A stretch of DNA of 64,000 nucleotides from Nematocida parisii ERTm1. Lineage: Eukaryota > Microsporidia. A program made the translations under genes and the position numbers. Numbering within the stretch: position 1 is the first letter of the stretch; every line of letters begins with the position of its first letter. The stretch is from contig NW_013524648.1 in the NCBI RefSeq assembly GCF_000250985.1, positions 248,001 to 312,000 on the forward strand, read 5' to 3'. The notes beneath the pieces are model-generated. The model saw only the letters and a list, made by a program, of their open reading frames with translations, did no database searches and had not been told where the DNA came from. This document shows positions 49,062 through 58,945 of this stretch, piece by piece.

Positions 49062-51242
49062 CTAATTATAATATTTGGCACTGGGCGCTCGCCTAAAAAA
49101 CTGCCTTGCTTGGGTTATTGACATGTCAATACTTAAATTTACACTTGTTTCTTCTAAATGCCGCTGTATCCATCTGGGCAGTTGTGTTTTTTTTTCGGGC
49201 ACATTAAATCGTCTGTCTGCTAGCACTGCCAAACCATAATCAGTGCTTGTTCTTAAAACCCTTCCTACGCACTGCGCAGTCTGCCTCATTGCATCAAAGG
49301 AAAGAAATTCTGACTCTCGTATTCCAAACTCCTCTGCCAAGAACTCTAGCCTTTTTTTAAGTCTAGGACTCTCTGTATACTGAAATGGAACACCAAATAC
49401 CAAAACTGCCCGCCCATAGCAGCCAGAAAAGTCTACCCCCTCTGAGACCTTTCCTCTTGCTACGCTAAGCATAAGCCCGCCTCTTCCAGTTTCGCAAGCT
49501 CTTTTGTAGCCATCAAGTGCTCTTTCAGTCTCCGCGTGCTCAAATGACTCGACAAAAATTAGTTTGCACTCCATTATCTTTTTTATAATACCACTTTCCG
49601 TCCAAGCAGCCACAGCTTCCTCCATGTACTTGTATGATGGAAAAAAACATACCAGCCCGTCCGGCACTGACATAGACATTTCAAGGAGAAGGTTTCCATA
49701 GTTACGGACAACAGCAGGCTCCGCCCGGAGTGAAAATGTGCTTGACAGAGCATTCGACCCATCCATGGCCAGCGTCATTTGATCACTTCCCTTTGTAACA
49801 ATTAACGCATGTAGACCCCTCTTAGAGGAAACATCTATTTCCACTGACTTTATTGGTGTAAAGTCCAATAGCCTTGGATATATTGAAATGGGACTAAGCG
49901 TTCCACTTGTAATAATTACATTATTGTACCCAGAAAAAACATGCTTCATAGCAATTGATGAGTCTAAGCATGAGAGATGCAGCACGGGCTCATAAACTGA
50001 ATAGGAATTGAATGGCTCAAAAACAACAGAAAACCCCTTTTTAAACTGCCCACACAATGAGCAGAAGTCACAAACTCTAGATAGTTCAGAGTAGTCTTCA
50101 ATAAATCCGTGCATTTCCAGCTCGCCCATTATTTCCCGGAGCCTCCGAGAAAGATGAACTATAGACGAAAAGTCAACATATACTGTATTTTCCAGATTTT
50201 TAATAAAAACATCTGTGGTTTCTGTTGTTAAATTTACATTTTTCAGCTTTGTTTTAAAGAATTCAATTATTCTCTTTGCAGCAGATATAAATCCATTTAT
50301 GCTTCGGAGGGTTCCTGGTACTAGAGAAGTAAATTTTCTGCTTGATTTATGCCCTTCAAGAAGAGATGAAAAGTCACTTCTGATGCCCTTTCCCTTGTTA
50401 TATGCGGTCTTTTCTTTATTTCTGTTATTTAAGCTTAAGCTCTTGCTTACCGAATACTCTGAAATATCGGACAGGCTTTTCCATGCTTTATCTAAGCACG
50501 CTCTGTTTATATGAACTGTTAACACTTCTACACAAACACTGTCTATATTATGTGCTTCATCAAAAACAACTACACAGTTGCTCCCCAATCCGCTGCTAAC
50601 CAAATCGTTTATTCGTGGGTCTATCATATAGTTATATGTGTATACTATACAGTCTGCTAAAAATATTGATGATCTCGCAGTGTAGTATGCGCAAGTCCCC
50701 TTTTTGTTGCCTATTTCTTTTAGATCGTCTAGTGTATATACCCCGCTCGGCATACCTTCAGCAGTTTTTAAATATTCCTTGTAAAAACTGCATTCTTCTT
50801 TTTCCTGCCTGCACCTTCTATTAACAAGACTAGAAACTGCATTGATATCTGGATTTAAGCAGAGCGTTCTTCTTGCAGCCAGTCCTAGGCCAGTGTACTC
50901 TATGTCTGGTATGTATGTTTTAATGTACTCATATAGCTCTTTTAGCTCCTCAAGGACTTTTTCTATTTCTGCTGTGGTTCTTGTGCAGTATACTATTTTA
51001 AAAATTCCTTCTTTTCTTTTAAACCCATTTTTCTGAATTCTTTCATACCCCTCTTCTTTCGTCATAAGATGTATCTGGTAGCTCACTAGAAAGCTCAGTA
51101 GAACAATGGTTTTCCCTGTGCCTGTTGGCATTTCTATTAGGCATTGCCCCTTTGCCTGCACCACCTCGTGCAGTTCTTTTATATATTGCATCTGTTCTGG
51201 GTATATTTTATTCTTTGGGAAGAATACTTCAATATTACCCAT
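49062..51242 (-). CDS. RAD3: TFIIH DNA helicase XPD/Rad3
   Basis: 726 residues from the ATG at 51240-51242 (MGNIEVFFPKNKIYPEQ, matching the family start). A TTG 27 codons upstream is not used. Walker A is EMPTGTGKT (37-45). The four iron-sulphur cysteines are in place: C128, C144, C151 and C184. The Walker B box is FDEAHNID (227-234). Motif VI reads QCVGRVLRTSTDYG near the C-terminus. XPD/Rad3 unwinds DNA 5' to 3' within TFIIH in nucleotide-excision repair and supports Pol II initiation. The length is close to yeast Rad3 (778) and human XPD (760). FancJ/Chl1/Rtel1 are ruled out by the N-terminal YFP-type motif and the XPD-like Fe-S spacing. Confidence 0.92.
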   Translation of the reverse strand: MGNIEVFFPKNKIYPEQMQYIKELHEVVQAKGQCLIEMPTGTGKTIVLLSFLVSYQIHLMTKEEGYERIQKNGFKRKEGIFKIVYCTRTTAEIEKVLEELKELYEYIKTYIPDIEYTGLGLAARRTLCLNPDINAVSSLVNRRCRQEKEECSFYKEYLKTAEGMPSGVYTLDDLKEIGNKKGTCAYYTARSSIFLADCIVYTYNYMIDPRINDLVSSGLGSNCVVVFDEAHNIDSVCVEVLTVHINRACLDKAWKSLSDISEYSVSKSLSLNNRNKEKTAYNKGKGIRSDFSSLLEGHKSSRKFTSLVPGTLRSINGFISAAKRIIEFFKTKLKNVNLTTETTDVFIKNLENTVYVDFSSIVHLSRRLREIMGELEMHGFIEDYSELSRVCDFCSLCGQFKKGFSVVFEPFNSYSVYEPVLHLSCLDSSIAMKHVFSGYNNVIITSGTLSPISIYPRLLDFTPIKSVEIDVSSKRGLHALIVTKGSDQMTLAMDGSNALSSTFSLRAEPAVVRNYGNLLLEMSMSVPDGLVCFFPSYKYMEEAVAAWTESGIIKKIMECKLIFVESFEHAETERALDGYKRACETGRGGLMLSVARGKVSEGVDFSGCYGRAVLVFGVPFQYTESPRLKKRLEFLAEEFGIRESEFLSFDAMRQTAQCVGRVLRTSTDYGLAVLADRRFNVPEKKTQLPRWIQRHLEETSVNLSIDMSITQARQFFRRAPSAKYYN

Positions 51243-51432
51243 TTTAATAATCATAAATAAAAAATCGTGCACGTATTTCTTTCTAGCAATAAAGCATATA
51301 TTTTCTAGCCAAATGGCGTACAAGTTAATTTTATAGAAACCCCCGCTGTATCTATTATTTCTACCAAACTATATCCTATTATACAGTGCTCTTCTCTAAC
51401 TGATTATGCATTTCTGAGTAATTTAATATTTA

Positions 51433-52653
51433 TTAAAGATCTGGCATTGCCTCATACATATTCTCTATGTTTTCTGTGGAGTCCAAAAGACTGTTTTCTT
51501 CTTTCTTGTACTGCCCGAATTTACTCTGATTTATATTTAGATTTATCAGTTCATCACTGGCACTTGGTAGCTCAGCACACTCTATTGGCACTTTTGTTGA
51601 GAAGCGAATTCTTCCTATCTGTAAATCCCTTAGAATCATGAATCCAGCAGTTCTTTTGTCTGGAATTCCTCCGCTTGTAAGTCTTCCCCACTTCACAGCA
51701 AGTGATATAAGAAGCTCGTCTTCTGTCTGTGGCTCTGCTATTCCGTAGAGTATAGCTAGCTCTTTTCTGCCGACTCTGTTAAATATAAAAGAAACAACTT
51801 CTTCTAAATTTACTTCAGAGGTGCTTGCTCTGAGCGCTGCACTTACTGGATTACACTTGTTGTAGATGACCCCCGGAGAGTCTATCAGCCGAATTGACCC
51901 ATTCAGGACAATTTGTTGCAATATTTTTGTTACTCCTGGAGTGTTTTTTACTTCACATGACTTTTCTCTCTTTAGTGAGTTTATAAGACTGCTTTTTCCT
52001 ACATTTGGGCATCCAACAATCCCTACTGTTACTGAGCCACCTGATCTGCAGTAGTTGTTTAGTAGGTTCATTAGATCTTTCACCCCAAATGCCTCTGCCT
52101 TAAGCTCTGTTTTTTCTGTGTGTCCGAGCTTAGTGCGCTGCGACTGTGTAGACGCTTTGAATGGAACAGTTGGCGCATAGTTTCTTAAGTATGCTAGCCA
52201 GCTGCCCCAATTTTCTCTGTCTACTAGATCAATTTTATTTAGAATATATACTAGCTTCTTCTCCTGCGAGTGGACTATTTTTTCTACCTCGGGGGCTCTG
52301 CTTCCTATTGGGTCTCTTGCGTCAAGAACTTGAAGAATAACATCAGATTCTGCTACCACCTTGTATATTTCCTTAATGTATCTTCTTGAAATATCATCTT
52401 GAGTGTCTTGCTTTAAGCCGTTCTTCTGCGCCTCGTTATACAACTTTAGTCTAATTTCTGCATTCTCTCTTATCTGCCTAAGGGTCATTTTATCCTCTTC
52501 CGTCTTTACTGCGTTGAATGCCCCAGTTGTTTCTCTTTTCTCTTGTTTTCTTTCCCTTCGCCTCTGCACCTTGTCTGCACTTGCTGCCTTTTTTCTTAAG
52601 TTTTCTCTAGTCTTTGTAGTCGTTCTCTTGCTTAACCGTTTCTTCTCTTTCAT
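51433..52653 (-). CDS. NUG1: Circularly permuted GTPase of the NUG1/GNL3 (nucleostemin) family
   Basis: 406 residues from ATG. The N-terminus is very basic (MKEKKRLSKRTTTK..., R-R-R-E-R-K-Q-E-K-R), a nucleolar signal. The GTP-binding motifs appear in permuted order, typical of YlqF/YawG-type GTPases: DARDP (111-115), NKIDL (139-143), then the P-loop GCPNVGKSS (214-222) and DSPGV (258-262). NUG1, GNL3 and GNL3L act in 60S pre-ribosome maturation and export from the nucleolus. N-terminal K/R-rich domain plus 'NKIDL ... GCPNVGKSS' puts it in the NUG1/Grn1 group; Nog2 and Lsg1 are less likely because of the short sizes of the flanking domains. Confidence 0.85.
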   Translation of the reverse strand: MKEKKRLSKRTTTKTRENLRKKAASADKVQRRRERKQEKRETTGAFNAVKTEEDKMTLRQIRENAEIRLKLYNEAQKNGLKQDTQDDISRRYIKEIYKVVAESDVILQVLDARDPIGSRAPEVEKIVHSQEKKLVYILNKIDLVDRENWGSWLAYLRNYAPTVPFKASTQSQRTKLGHTEKTELKAEAFGVKDLMNLLNNYCRSGGSVTVGIVGCPNVGKSSLINSLKREKSCEVKNTPGVTKILQQIVLNGSIRLIDSPGVIYNKCNPVSAALRASTSEVNLEEVVSFIFNRVGRKELAILYGIAEPQTEDELLISLAVKWGRLTSGGIPDKRTAGFMILRDLQIGRIRFSTKVPIECAELPSASDELINLNINQSKFGQYKKEENSLLDSTENIENMYEAMPDL

Positions 52654-52732
52654 AAAAAAATTTCATCTGGCTTTTTCTGCCTATAAAGAATCAAACCATA
52701 AATCATGCCTCTTTCTTCTAATTAATTTAAAG

Positions 52733-52900
52733 ATGGACTATAAACGCATTGTCATGTATAGCGGGTTTCTTTCTGCATTCCCTGGACATATGCTATTTAG
52801 AAATAATGTTTCTATTTTGTATGTTTCTATTTGCCCCTCTCAATTGATTCTTTCTTTAATAATAATGTTTTTACAATTAGTCATCACTTATCCACATTAA
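52733..52900 (+). CDS. Possible 55-residue peptide, doubtful
   Basis: An ATG-started frame, MDYKRIVMYSGFLSAFPGHM..., with a hydrophobic second half. It lies divergently upstream of NUG1. Composition is the only support; it may be chance. Confidence 0.2.
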   Translation: MDYKRIVMYSGFLSAFPGHMLFRNNVSILYVSICPSQLILSLIIMFLQLVITYPH

Positions 52901-53106
52901 TAGGTATATTCCGAATAAATTCGTGCGATAATACGTAATATATACATAATAGACACAACTATAATTGTTTTATAAGAAAGTGCATATTCTATAATATACT
53001 AGTACTTCCTCAATTTTTTACTAAATTTATATAGCTTGTTGGTACCATCTGCTATAAAAAAACACATGTTCTGGCTATTTCATATTAACATGATTTTATT
53101 GGATAT
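52901..53106. other. AT-rich, no gene seen
   Basis: Left flank of the solo LTR. No other structure noted. Confidence 0.4.
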
Positions 53107-53446
53107 TGACGTACTCACGAGGAGTAACGCCACCGCCGCCCTGCTACGTAGCCAAGAGAGAGAAGAGAGTGAAAGGGGAGAGCTCTTTATTGTCTTTAGG
53201 AAGCAGCCCAAGCCTGCGTGGACACAGAGTCCCGGGCGCAGTTGTGTTAGGCCTGGCGCTTACGTTAAGCCGTCGATGCTTCCCTGAGTCTCCCCCTAAA
53301 TTGGGGGAAGAGCTCCGGTTAAATAGTCGGAAGTTGATATACTGATTCAGCGATCCCGGCCTTTTGATTTGACGGGATCACCGCGCGAGCTGGCGCGCAA
53401 ACGGATCGCCCTCGAGGGCTCCCGTCCGAGTGGTGGTGTCACCATA
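53107..53446 (-). mobile_element. Solo LTR, second copy of the family (about 97% like the intact LTRs)
   Basis: On the minus strand it runs from TATGGTGACACC (the intact copies have TGTGGTGACACC) to GAGTACGTCA. It keeps ACTATTTAACC and AATAAAGAGC. Length 340 versus 339. By eye there are roughly a dozen differences from the complete element. No internal region is attached and the flanking five bases do not match, so the target duplication has been lost or the solo LTR arose by recombination between different elements. Confidence 0.85.
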
Positions 53447-53961
53447 CATTTGCTTTTCAAATTCGTATAATCAACTGATGGAGTTCTGCTTTTTATATAA
53501 TAGTACACTCAATAATGTTCTAATTTTATTTTATTTTCTCAAAGGAATAATAGTTTGGGATATTTGCCATAATTATTGAATTATATGCAAGTATAGAAAA
53601 ATAAATTATTGGTTTTTATTCTTATATATTCTATTTGTACATTTACTAGAAAATAGATCAAACAAGATAAAAAGCATCAAAGTACAAGAATTATTTATAT
53701 TTCTGTTAGAAATAACGTATAAATAGACAAATAAGAGATTATTAGCTCTATTTTATACCGATATATTCACTTGTAATATACAACAAATATATTTATTTGT
53801 TGTTTCATAATTTATTTTATTGGTGTATAATCGTATAACTACTGTGGTGCTATAATCATAGAAGTTATAAATTGAAGATATCATTTGTTTAATTTAAATA
53901 GAAAATAACCAGTTATTTAAATGACAAAAGTATAAATAGTCTGATAAATCACTAATTTATA
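53447..53961. other. AT-rich upstream region, no gene seen
   Basis: About 500 bases between the solo LTR and the next gene. TATAAATA (53932-53939), about 25 bases before the ATG, is a plausible TATA element. Confidence 0.4.
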
Positions 53962-56743
53962 ATGAGAAGCATTAAGATATTATTAATTATATTCCTACTA
54001 TGCATCTTGATCGCAATTGGAATAGTTGTATATGAAATAAGAGAAGAGATAAGTAAAAGTGAAAGTGAAACTAGCAGCGAAGCATTTAATAGCACAGAAA
54101 GTGATATAATAGAGTCATCTATCAGTGCTCAAAGAATTTATCATTCATCCACACAACAGAACAAAAACCAAGCTACACCAATAGTGGCGCCTGCTGCTGT
54201 TGCTATCAATCCACGTCCTTCTGTGGACAATAAACCCCTTAATCATACAATGGCGCCGACACCATCAAACACTCCTAAAGTAGAAGTATTCAATAGACAC
54301 ACTGTAAACAGTACATCTTCATTGGGCAATGTTTCTACTAAAGAAAATCAAGGTAATATTCACGATTTGGATTCTAAAAAATCAAAAGAGAAAACTCAAT
54401 GTATCCAGTCCCCAGTAAATGTTGAGAAAGATGATTTGGCTAAAAAGGCAGCTGCACCTATAAAATCCACAGCCAGTGGAAGCAGATTGTATCCACGGTT
54501 AGAGGATGATATTAATGACGAAAGAGTTTCTGGAGATATTCTACCAAAATATGCAGAAACAGTAGTGCTTTCTGCACATAAACCAACACAATTAAGTGCA
54601 GAGCCTGTTACTTCACATGCTGCATTAGACTTGGATGGCCAGCAGACTACATCCCTATCTAGAGGAATAGATGCTGCCTCTAGTATAACTAAAGAAAAAG
54701 AAAAGGAGGAACAAAAAGACTCTAGAAGTTCACCAGAGTTAAAACAAGAAAATGGCTTAAAACAGACTGCCCGTATAAATGAGGAAGAGGAAGAAGAAGA
54801 AAAGCATCTAGAGTCTAATACATCATCATTTGATATAATTNNNNNNNNNNNNNNNNNNNNNNNNNNNNNNNNNNNNNNNNNNNNNNNNNNNNNNNNNNNN
54901 NNNNNNNNNNNNNNNNNNNNNNNNNNNNNNNNNNNNNNNNNNNNNNNNNNNNNNNNNNNNNNNNNNNNNNNNNNNNNNNNNNNNNNNNNNNNNNNNNNNN
55001 NNNNNNNNNNNNNNNNNNNNNNNNNNNNNNNNNNNNNNNNNNNNNNNNNNNNNNNNNNNNNNNNNNNNNNNNNNNNNNNNNNNNNNNNNNNNNNNNNNNN
55101 NNNNNNNNNNNNNNNNNNNNNNNNNNNNNNNNNNNNNNNNNNNNNNNNNNNNNNNNNNNNNNNNNNNNNNNNNNNNNNNNNNNNNNNNNNNNNNNNNNNN
55201 NNGAAAAATGGGCATAGACTCCGGAATAGCCGGAGAAACCATTTCTTTATTGAAGGTATTAAGCAGTATTGCAGAAAACAATACTTTACAAAATTATTTA
55301 GATGCAAACTGCCTGTTTTTAACTAATTTCATTTTTTATCCGGAACAAATTCCAAAAAGTCCAATCATAACCCACGCACTGCTTAGTTATTGTGATGCAA
55401 CTCATGCGGGCATGTCTTCTTTATCACTAGATGGGTTTGAATTTTTACAAAATGCTTCTGTTTTCAACAAATACAAGGTCTTTTATAATATAGACTTACT
55501 TATACTATCTAGAAGTCGCATTTATTCTAGTACATTGGCCCAGTTAAATAATAATGCATGCTTAAACTTTATTAAAATATGCAAAAACACAGTTATAGAT
55601 TTTGATTCTAAGTTAGATCTAAGCTCATCAAAAATATTTAGTGTAGAAATAGATGGAATAGACAGAAAGTATATAGATCCATTGTTAACTGGATTGCTTT
55701 CTTTTGATATCTTAATAGATATAACTATAAGCAATATTAACTTTATGAGCACATCTTCACTTAACAATATAACAAAGCTGAGTAAAATAGACAAGTTTAC
55801 TCTCCAAAATATAGTTTTTGAAGGTTCGCCAGACTTCTCTTTTCTTAGAAAAATGGATAAACTTTCCGATTTAACTATGAATAATATTTTCTATTCGTAT
55901 ACAAATGAATTTAAAATAGAAGACTTGGATAGAATTAAGCAGAATCCAGAAGAATACTTAAGAATAACAGCTGAGCCAGAAGACTCTTCTGCACAGAAAC
56001 AAACAGTATTAAACAAGTCAGACGATATAGTAAGAAAGAACAAAGCAGTTGGTGAGTCTATTTCTCCTAAATTGGTTAATGTAGACAGCAAGTTATACAA
56101 TGATTTAGGACTATGTAAATTAAAACCCAAAGAAAGTAATAATTCATGTTATATGAATATTCAATTAGCACCTAAATCATTGGATGGTAAGCCAATGTCA
56201 ACTAAATTTAGATTTAGCTTAGAAAAAGAAAGCATTAATGTTTCTCTTTTCTCCGGCGATACTCAGATTCAAGATGTAATTGATTGTCTTAAATGCATTG
56301 ACTTTCCATTCACACGGGAAACAACTATAGATGAAATTATATTTACTAGTTATTGTATGCTATTTAGTGATAGTGAAATAATGGAAACAATTTCTGATAG
56401 GTTATTTAAGTATGCAGAGCACAATAGGATTAAGAAAATCAAAGTTTCATCCAGACTTACTCCCACTCCAATGGATATGTACAGAGTTGTTATGTTTAAT
56501 AGCAAAATGCCTACTCTTGAAGAAATGACTCTATCTAAGATTAAACTAACACCAACTAAAACATCTGCCCAAAACGATGATGAGAAAAATGCATTGGAAT
56601 CTTACTGCACTTTTATTAAAAAAGATTCTTCTTATACAGAACTTCATTTTGTAAAAGATGGAGATATTATGAAAATAGAACAGAAACCAAGAACTGAAAG
56701 AGAGTTGTTAATACAAAAACTATTTGATCAAAACAAGACATAA
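53962..56743 (+). CDS. Surface protein with N-terminal membrane anchor and LRR-like domain (split by assembly gap)
   Basis: I join two parts across a 362-base run of N. The first (53962-54840) starts MRSIKILLIIFLLCILIAIGIV, a signal anchor, followed by a Ser/Thr/Asn-rich disordered stalk ending in a Glu run. The second (55203-56743, about 513 residues) has irregular leucine-rich-like repeats (L-x-x-L/I-x-L-x-x-I and F-x-x-L-x-x-L-x-x-L-T-M-x-N-I-F), then a second folded region. The halves are in different frames as drawn, but the gap length is only an estimate, so one gene is the simplest reading. LRR-type secreted or membrane proteins form expanded families in Nematocida-like microsporidia and are thought to be host-exposed. 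If the gap hides a stop, these are two genes. Confidence 0.6.
54841..55202. other. Assembly gap (362 N)
   Basis: A run of N inside a coding region, right after an acidic low-complexity stretch. A coding repeat may have prevented assembly. Confidence 1.
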
Positions 56744-56883
56744 AAATAGAAGTTTGTCTTTAGTTTGTATTATATAACTGTAATAAATATCCAACCATTT
56801 TAGATAATCTACAGCTTAAAACAATATCTTTATTAGATAAAGGAAATAATTCAGCTATACTTAGATAATGCTATTTACATTTA

Positions 56884-57279
56884 TTAGGCCACTTTAAGAG
56901 CATTATTTCTCTTTAATGCCTTTTTAAGAGATTTAGCAAATTTCTTCTGGCACTGTTTAGAAATAGCAGGAATGGTTCTTTCTTTAAGTATTTTATTACG
57001 ATTGTCTCTATGTATTTTCTGAAGGTTCGCCTGTGTGAAAGCATGCTTAACTTTCTCATTTGACTCACTGCTTTGTATTGAATTTAAGCTTTCTAGTGAA
57101 CTAGAGTTGGCTGCACTCTGTGCTAGAGCCAAAGAACATAATCTTTTGGATTTCTTATGGGGTGCTGGTAGATCATTTTTAGCAGAATCTGCCTCTGCTT
57201 TTTTTGACATACGCGAAAGATGAAGCTGCTGCAAAAAGTACAAGATCTTTCTAGTGGGACTCATCTCGGTACTATTCAT
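56884..57279 (-). CDS. Small basic protein, unknown; start overlaps upstream stop
   Basis: 131 residues from the ATG at 57277-57279. Lys/Arg/Ser/Ala-rich throughout, with a basic helical tail (K-K-F-A-K-S-L-K-K-A-L-K-R). Its ATG overlaps the TGA stop of the upstream gene as ATGA, a 4-base overlap that in bacteria would imply coupling. In a eukaryote it suggests either a shared transcript or that the two are one gene with a frameshift. A nucleic-acid-binding or nuclear role is suggested only by charge. Confidence 0.55.
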   Translation of the reverse strand: MNSTEMSPTRKILYFLQQLHLSRMSKKAEADSAKNDLPAPHKKSKRLCSLALAQSAANSSSLESLNSIQSSESNEKVKHAFTQANLQKIHRDNRNKILKERTIPAISKQCQKKFAKSLKKALKRNNALKVA

Positions 57280-58199
57280 TTTAGCAATGAAAACATCCCT
57301 TTCATCAAGTCCCGTATTGTTTTTATACGCTCTTTGATAGATGGGCGTGGAACTGCTTTAGCCGATGAGGGCGCTGGCTTGTTCTCAATAGGCTGAATTT
57401 TATTATTTAATTCTTTCCCACAAAGCGCAGTAATATTGGATAAAACTAATTCTGCATACTTTAAGGGTGTAATACTCTGTTCTATTTTGCATGGCTCAGA
57501 AATAGAACTACTTACACTAAGTATTGCATATATGATGTCTTCATGTGGTATGTCTTTTCTTTTGATTAGTCCTGTTTCAAGTATTGCAGCTGCAACTGTC
57601 TGTGAATATTCCTGGCCCAGCCCAGATATGTCTATAAGAAGATCCTCTATATACTTAGTGCACCATTTGAAATATACACTAGGGTGACAGCGGTACGTAA
57701 ATCCTCTATCTGTTGGATGCGGTGATTCATAATAGTACATTGGTGGTATAAGCGGCCTTGGGTTTGGTGGGTTATCCAACTCCTCGCCAAGATACGTCTG
57801 TTTCTGTTTTTTGTTTATCTGCATTTGAATTTTCTCTTGAATTTCTTGCATGGTAACATACTTTTTTTTGCTTGGAGAAGATGCATCGTCTGGCTTACGT
57901 GCCTGTTTTCTGCGCTTAAATGCATGCTTTACAGCGCGTGCAGTTTTTCTGGGAATGTTTTTGATCGACCGCCCAACCTTCCAAATCATTCTTCCCGCCA
58001 AGGGAATAACCCGATAAATTCTTCGTCTTCTCTTTGAAATATACCTACAAGTTGATTTAAGTATGCCGGCGGTTTTTGTTATGAGGTACTTAGCTGCTCG
58101 GAATGGAATAGCTAAATTCCTTGCAATTGGTTCGGCCCGTCTAATACACCTGAAACTTGCTCTTTGTATTCTTTCGTGTGCTCTTATGATTCTTCTCAT
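57276..58199 (-). CDS. Basic-N-terminal protein, unknown
   Basis: 307 residues from the ATG at 58197-58199. A TTG five codons upstream is ignored. Residues 1-~105 are extremely Arg/Lys-rich with repeating I-A/R-R motifs (R-R-I-I-R-A-H, R-R-A-E-P-I, K-R-R-R-R-I). Residues ~150-265 look folded and helical, including HPSVYFKWCTKY and a second helix pair. Its centre recalls the P-S-T-Y-L-K-Y-W part of the gene at 24129, and both have a basic K/R-I-P-x-x-A-R stretch, so they may be distant relatives. No domain recognised. The stop codon overlaps the start of the next gene. Dyad motif copy 4 lies about 510 bases upstream of the start. Confidence 0.6.
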   Translation of the reverse strand: MRRIIRAHERIQRASFRCIRRAEPIARNLAIPFRAAKYLITKTAGILKSTCRYISKRRRRIYRVIPLAGRMIWKVGRSIKNIPRKTARAVKHAFKRRKQARKPDDASSPSKKKYVTMQEIQEKIQMQINKKQKQTYLGEELDNPPNPRPLIPPMYYYESPHPTDRGFTYRCHPSVYFKWCTKYIEDLLIDISGLGQEYSQTVAAAILETGLIKRKDIPHEDIIYAILSVSSSISEPCKIEQSITPLKYAELVLSNITALCGKELNNKIQPIENKPAPSSAKAVPRPSIKERIKTIRDLMKGMFSLLK

Positions 58200-58945
58200 G
58201 ATGTCAATAAACAAACTTTACTATTTATGATTTAAAGTCATTATAAATAATACACAGTTGACCTAAAAATAACACTTTTCTAACCAACAGCTCATAATTT
58301 AAGAGAAGTAGAAATAAGCATGCACTTTTCTCTTTCAGCAGCTATAACCCACATATTGGCATCACGCACTGTTTTTGTGGTTTAATATTTTGAACATCCC
58401 AAAATTCCTCAAAATACATATTCCTTTTGTTTATATGCTTAAGATGTGTATATGACCATAGTTTTATAATTATAATTAGCACTCTATTGAATACACCAAC
58501 AGCATCCAATGTTTATTTCAACACCAATTATCAATGTGAAATAAATATGGTGTCTGGCCATTCACATTCTTAAACTCATATTTTCCTTCTATGTATAATA
58601 AATATGGTTTTTCTACTCATTCTCTTTAGCTGTAAAATAAAAATAAATACGTATATAATTCTATTTAAATATAAAAGTGAAAGGCTTATTTATAAAAAAA
58701 TGTAAGGCATAAATAATATTTTATTTTAATAAATCATGCTTATATTATAGGAAATATATAAAAACTTTACATGAATAAACAGCATATGAATCATAGGAAA
58801 TGGGCAATAACGCCAATATAATCTAAATCAACTTCACATACTATATATTAATAAATTGCTTTATATCTAAAAAACTGCTATAAAGATTCTAATAATGTAA
58901 TAATAAAACATTTACATATTATTCAATAGTTTATTCTTAAGATTA
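58200..58945. other. AT-rich intergenic with dyad motif copy 4
   Basis: About 750 bases between the basic-protein gene start and the 3' end of the family gene. No gene. Only the dyad at 58706-58740 stands out. Confidence 0.4.
58706..58740 (-). promoter_or_regulatory. AT-rich dyad motif, copy 4
   Basis: In minus-strand sense it reads AGCATGATTTATTAAAAT and then ends TTATTTATGCC, followed by TTACA as in copies 1 and 5. It points toward the basic-protein gene at 58199. Confidence 0.5.

Noticed and set aside
51243-51323. TTG-initiated 27-residue extension of XPD/Rad3
   Set aside because: The family N-terminus (YFPKNKIYPEQ type) starts directly at the ATG at 51242.
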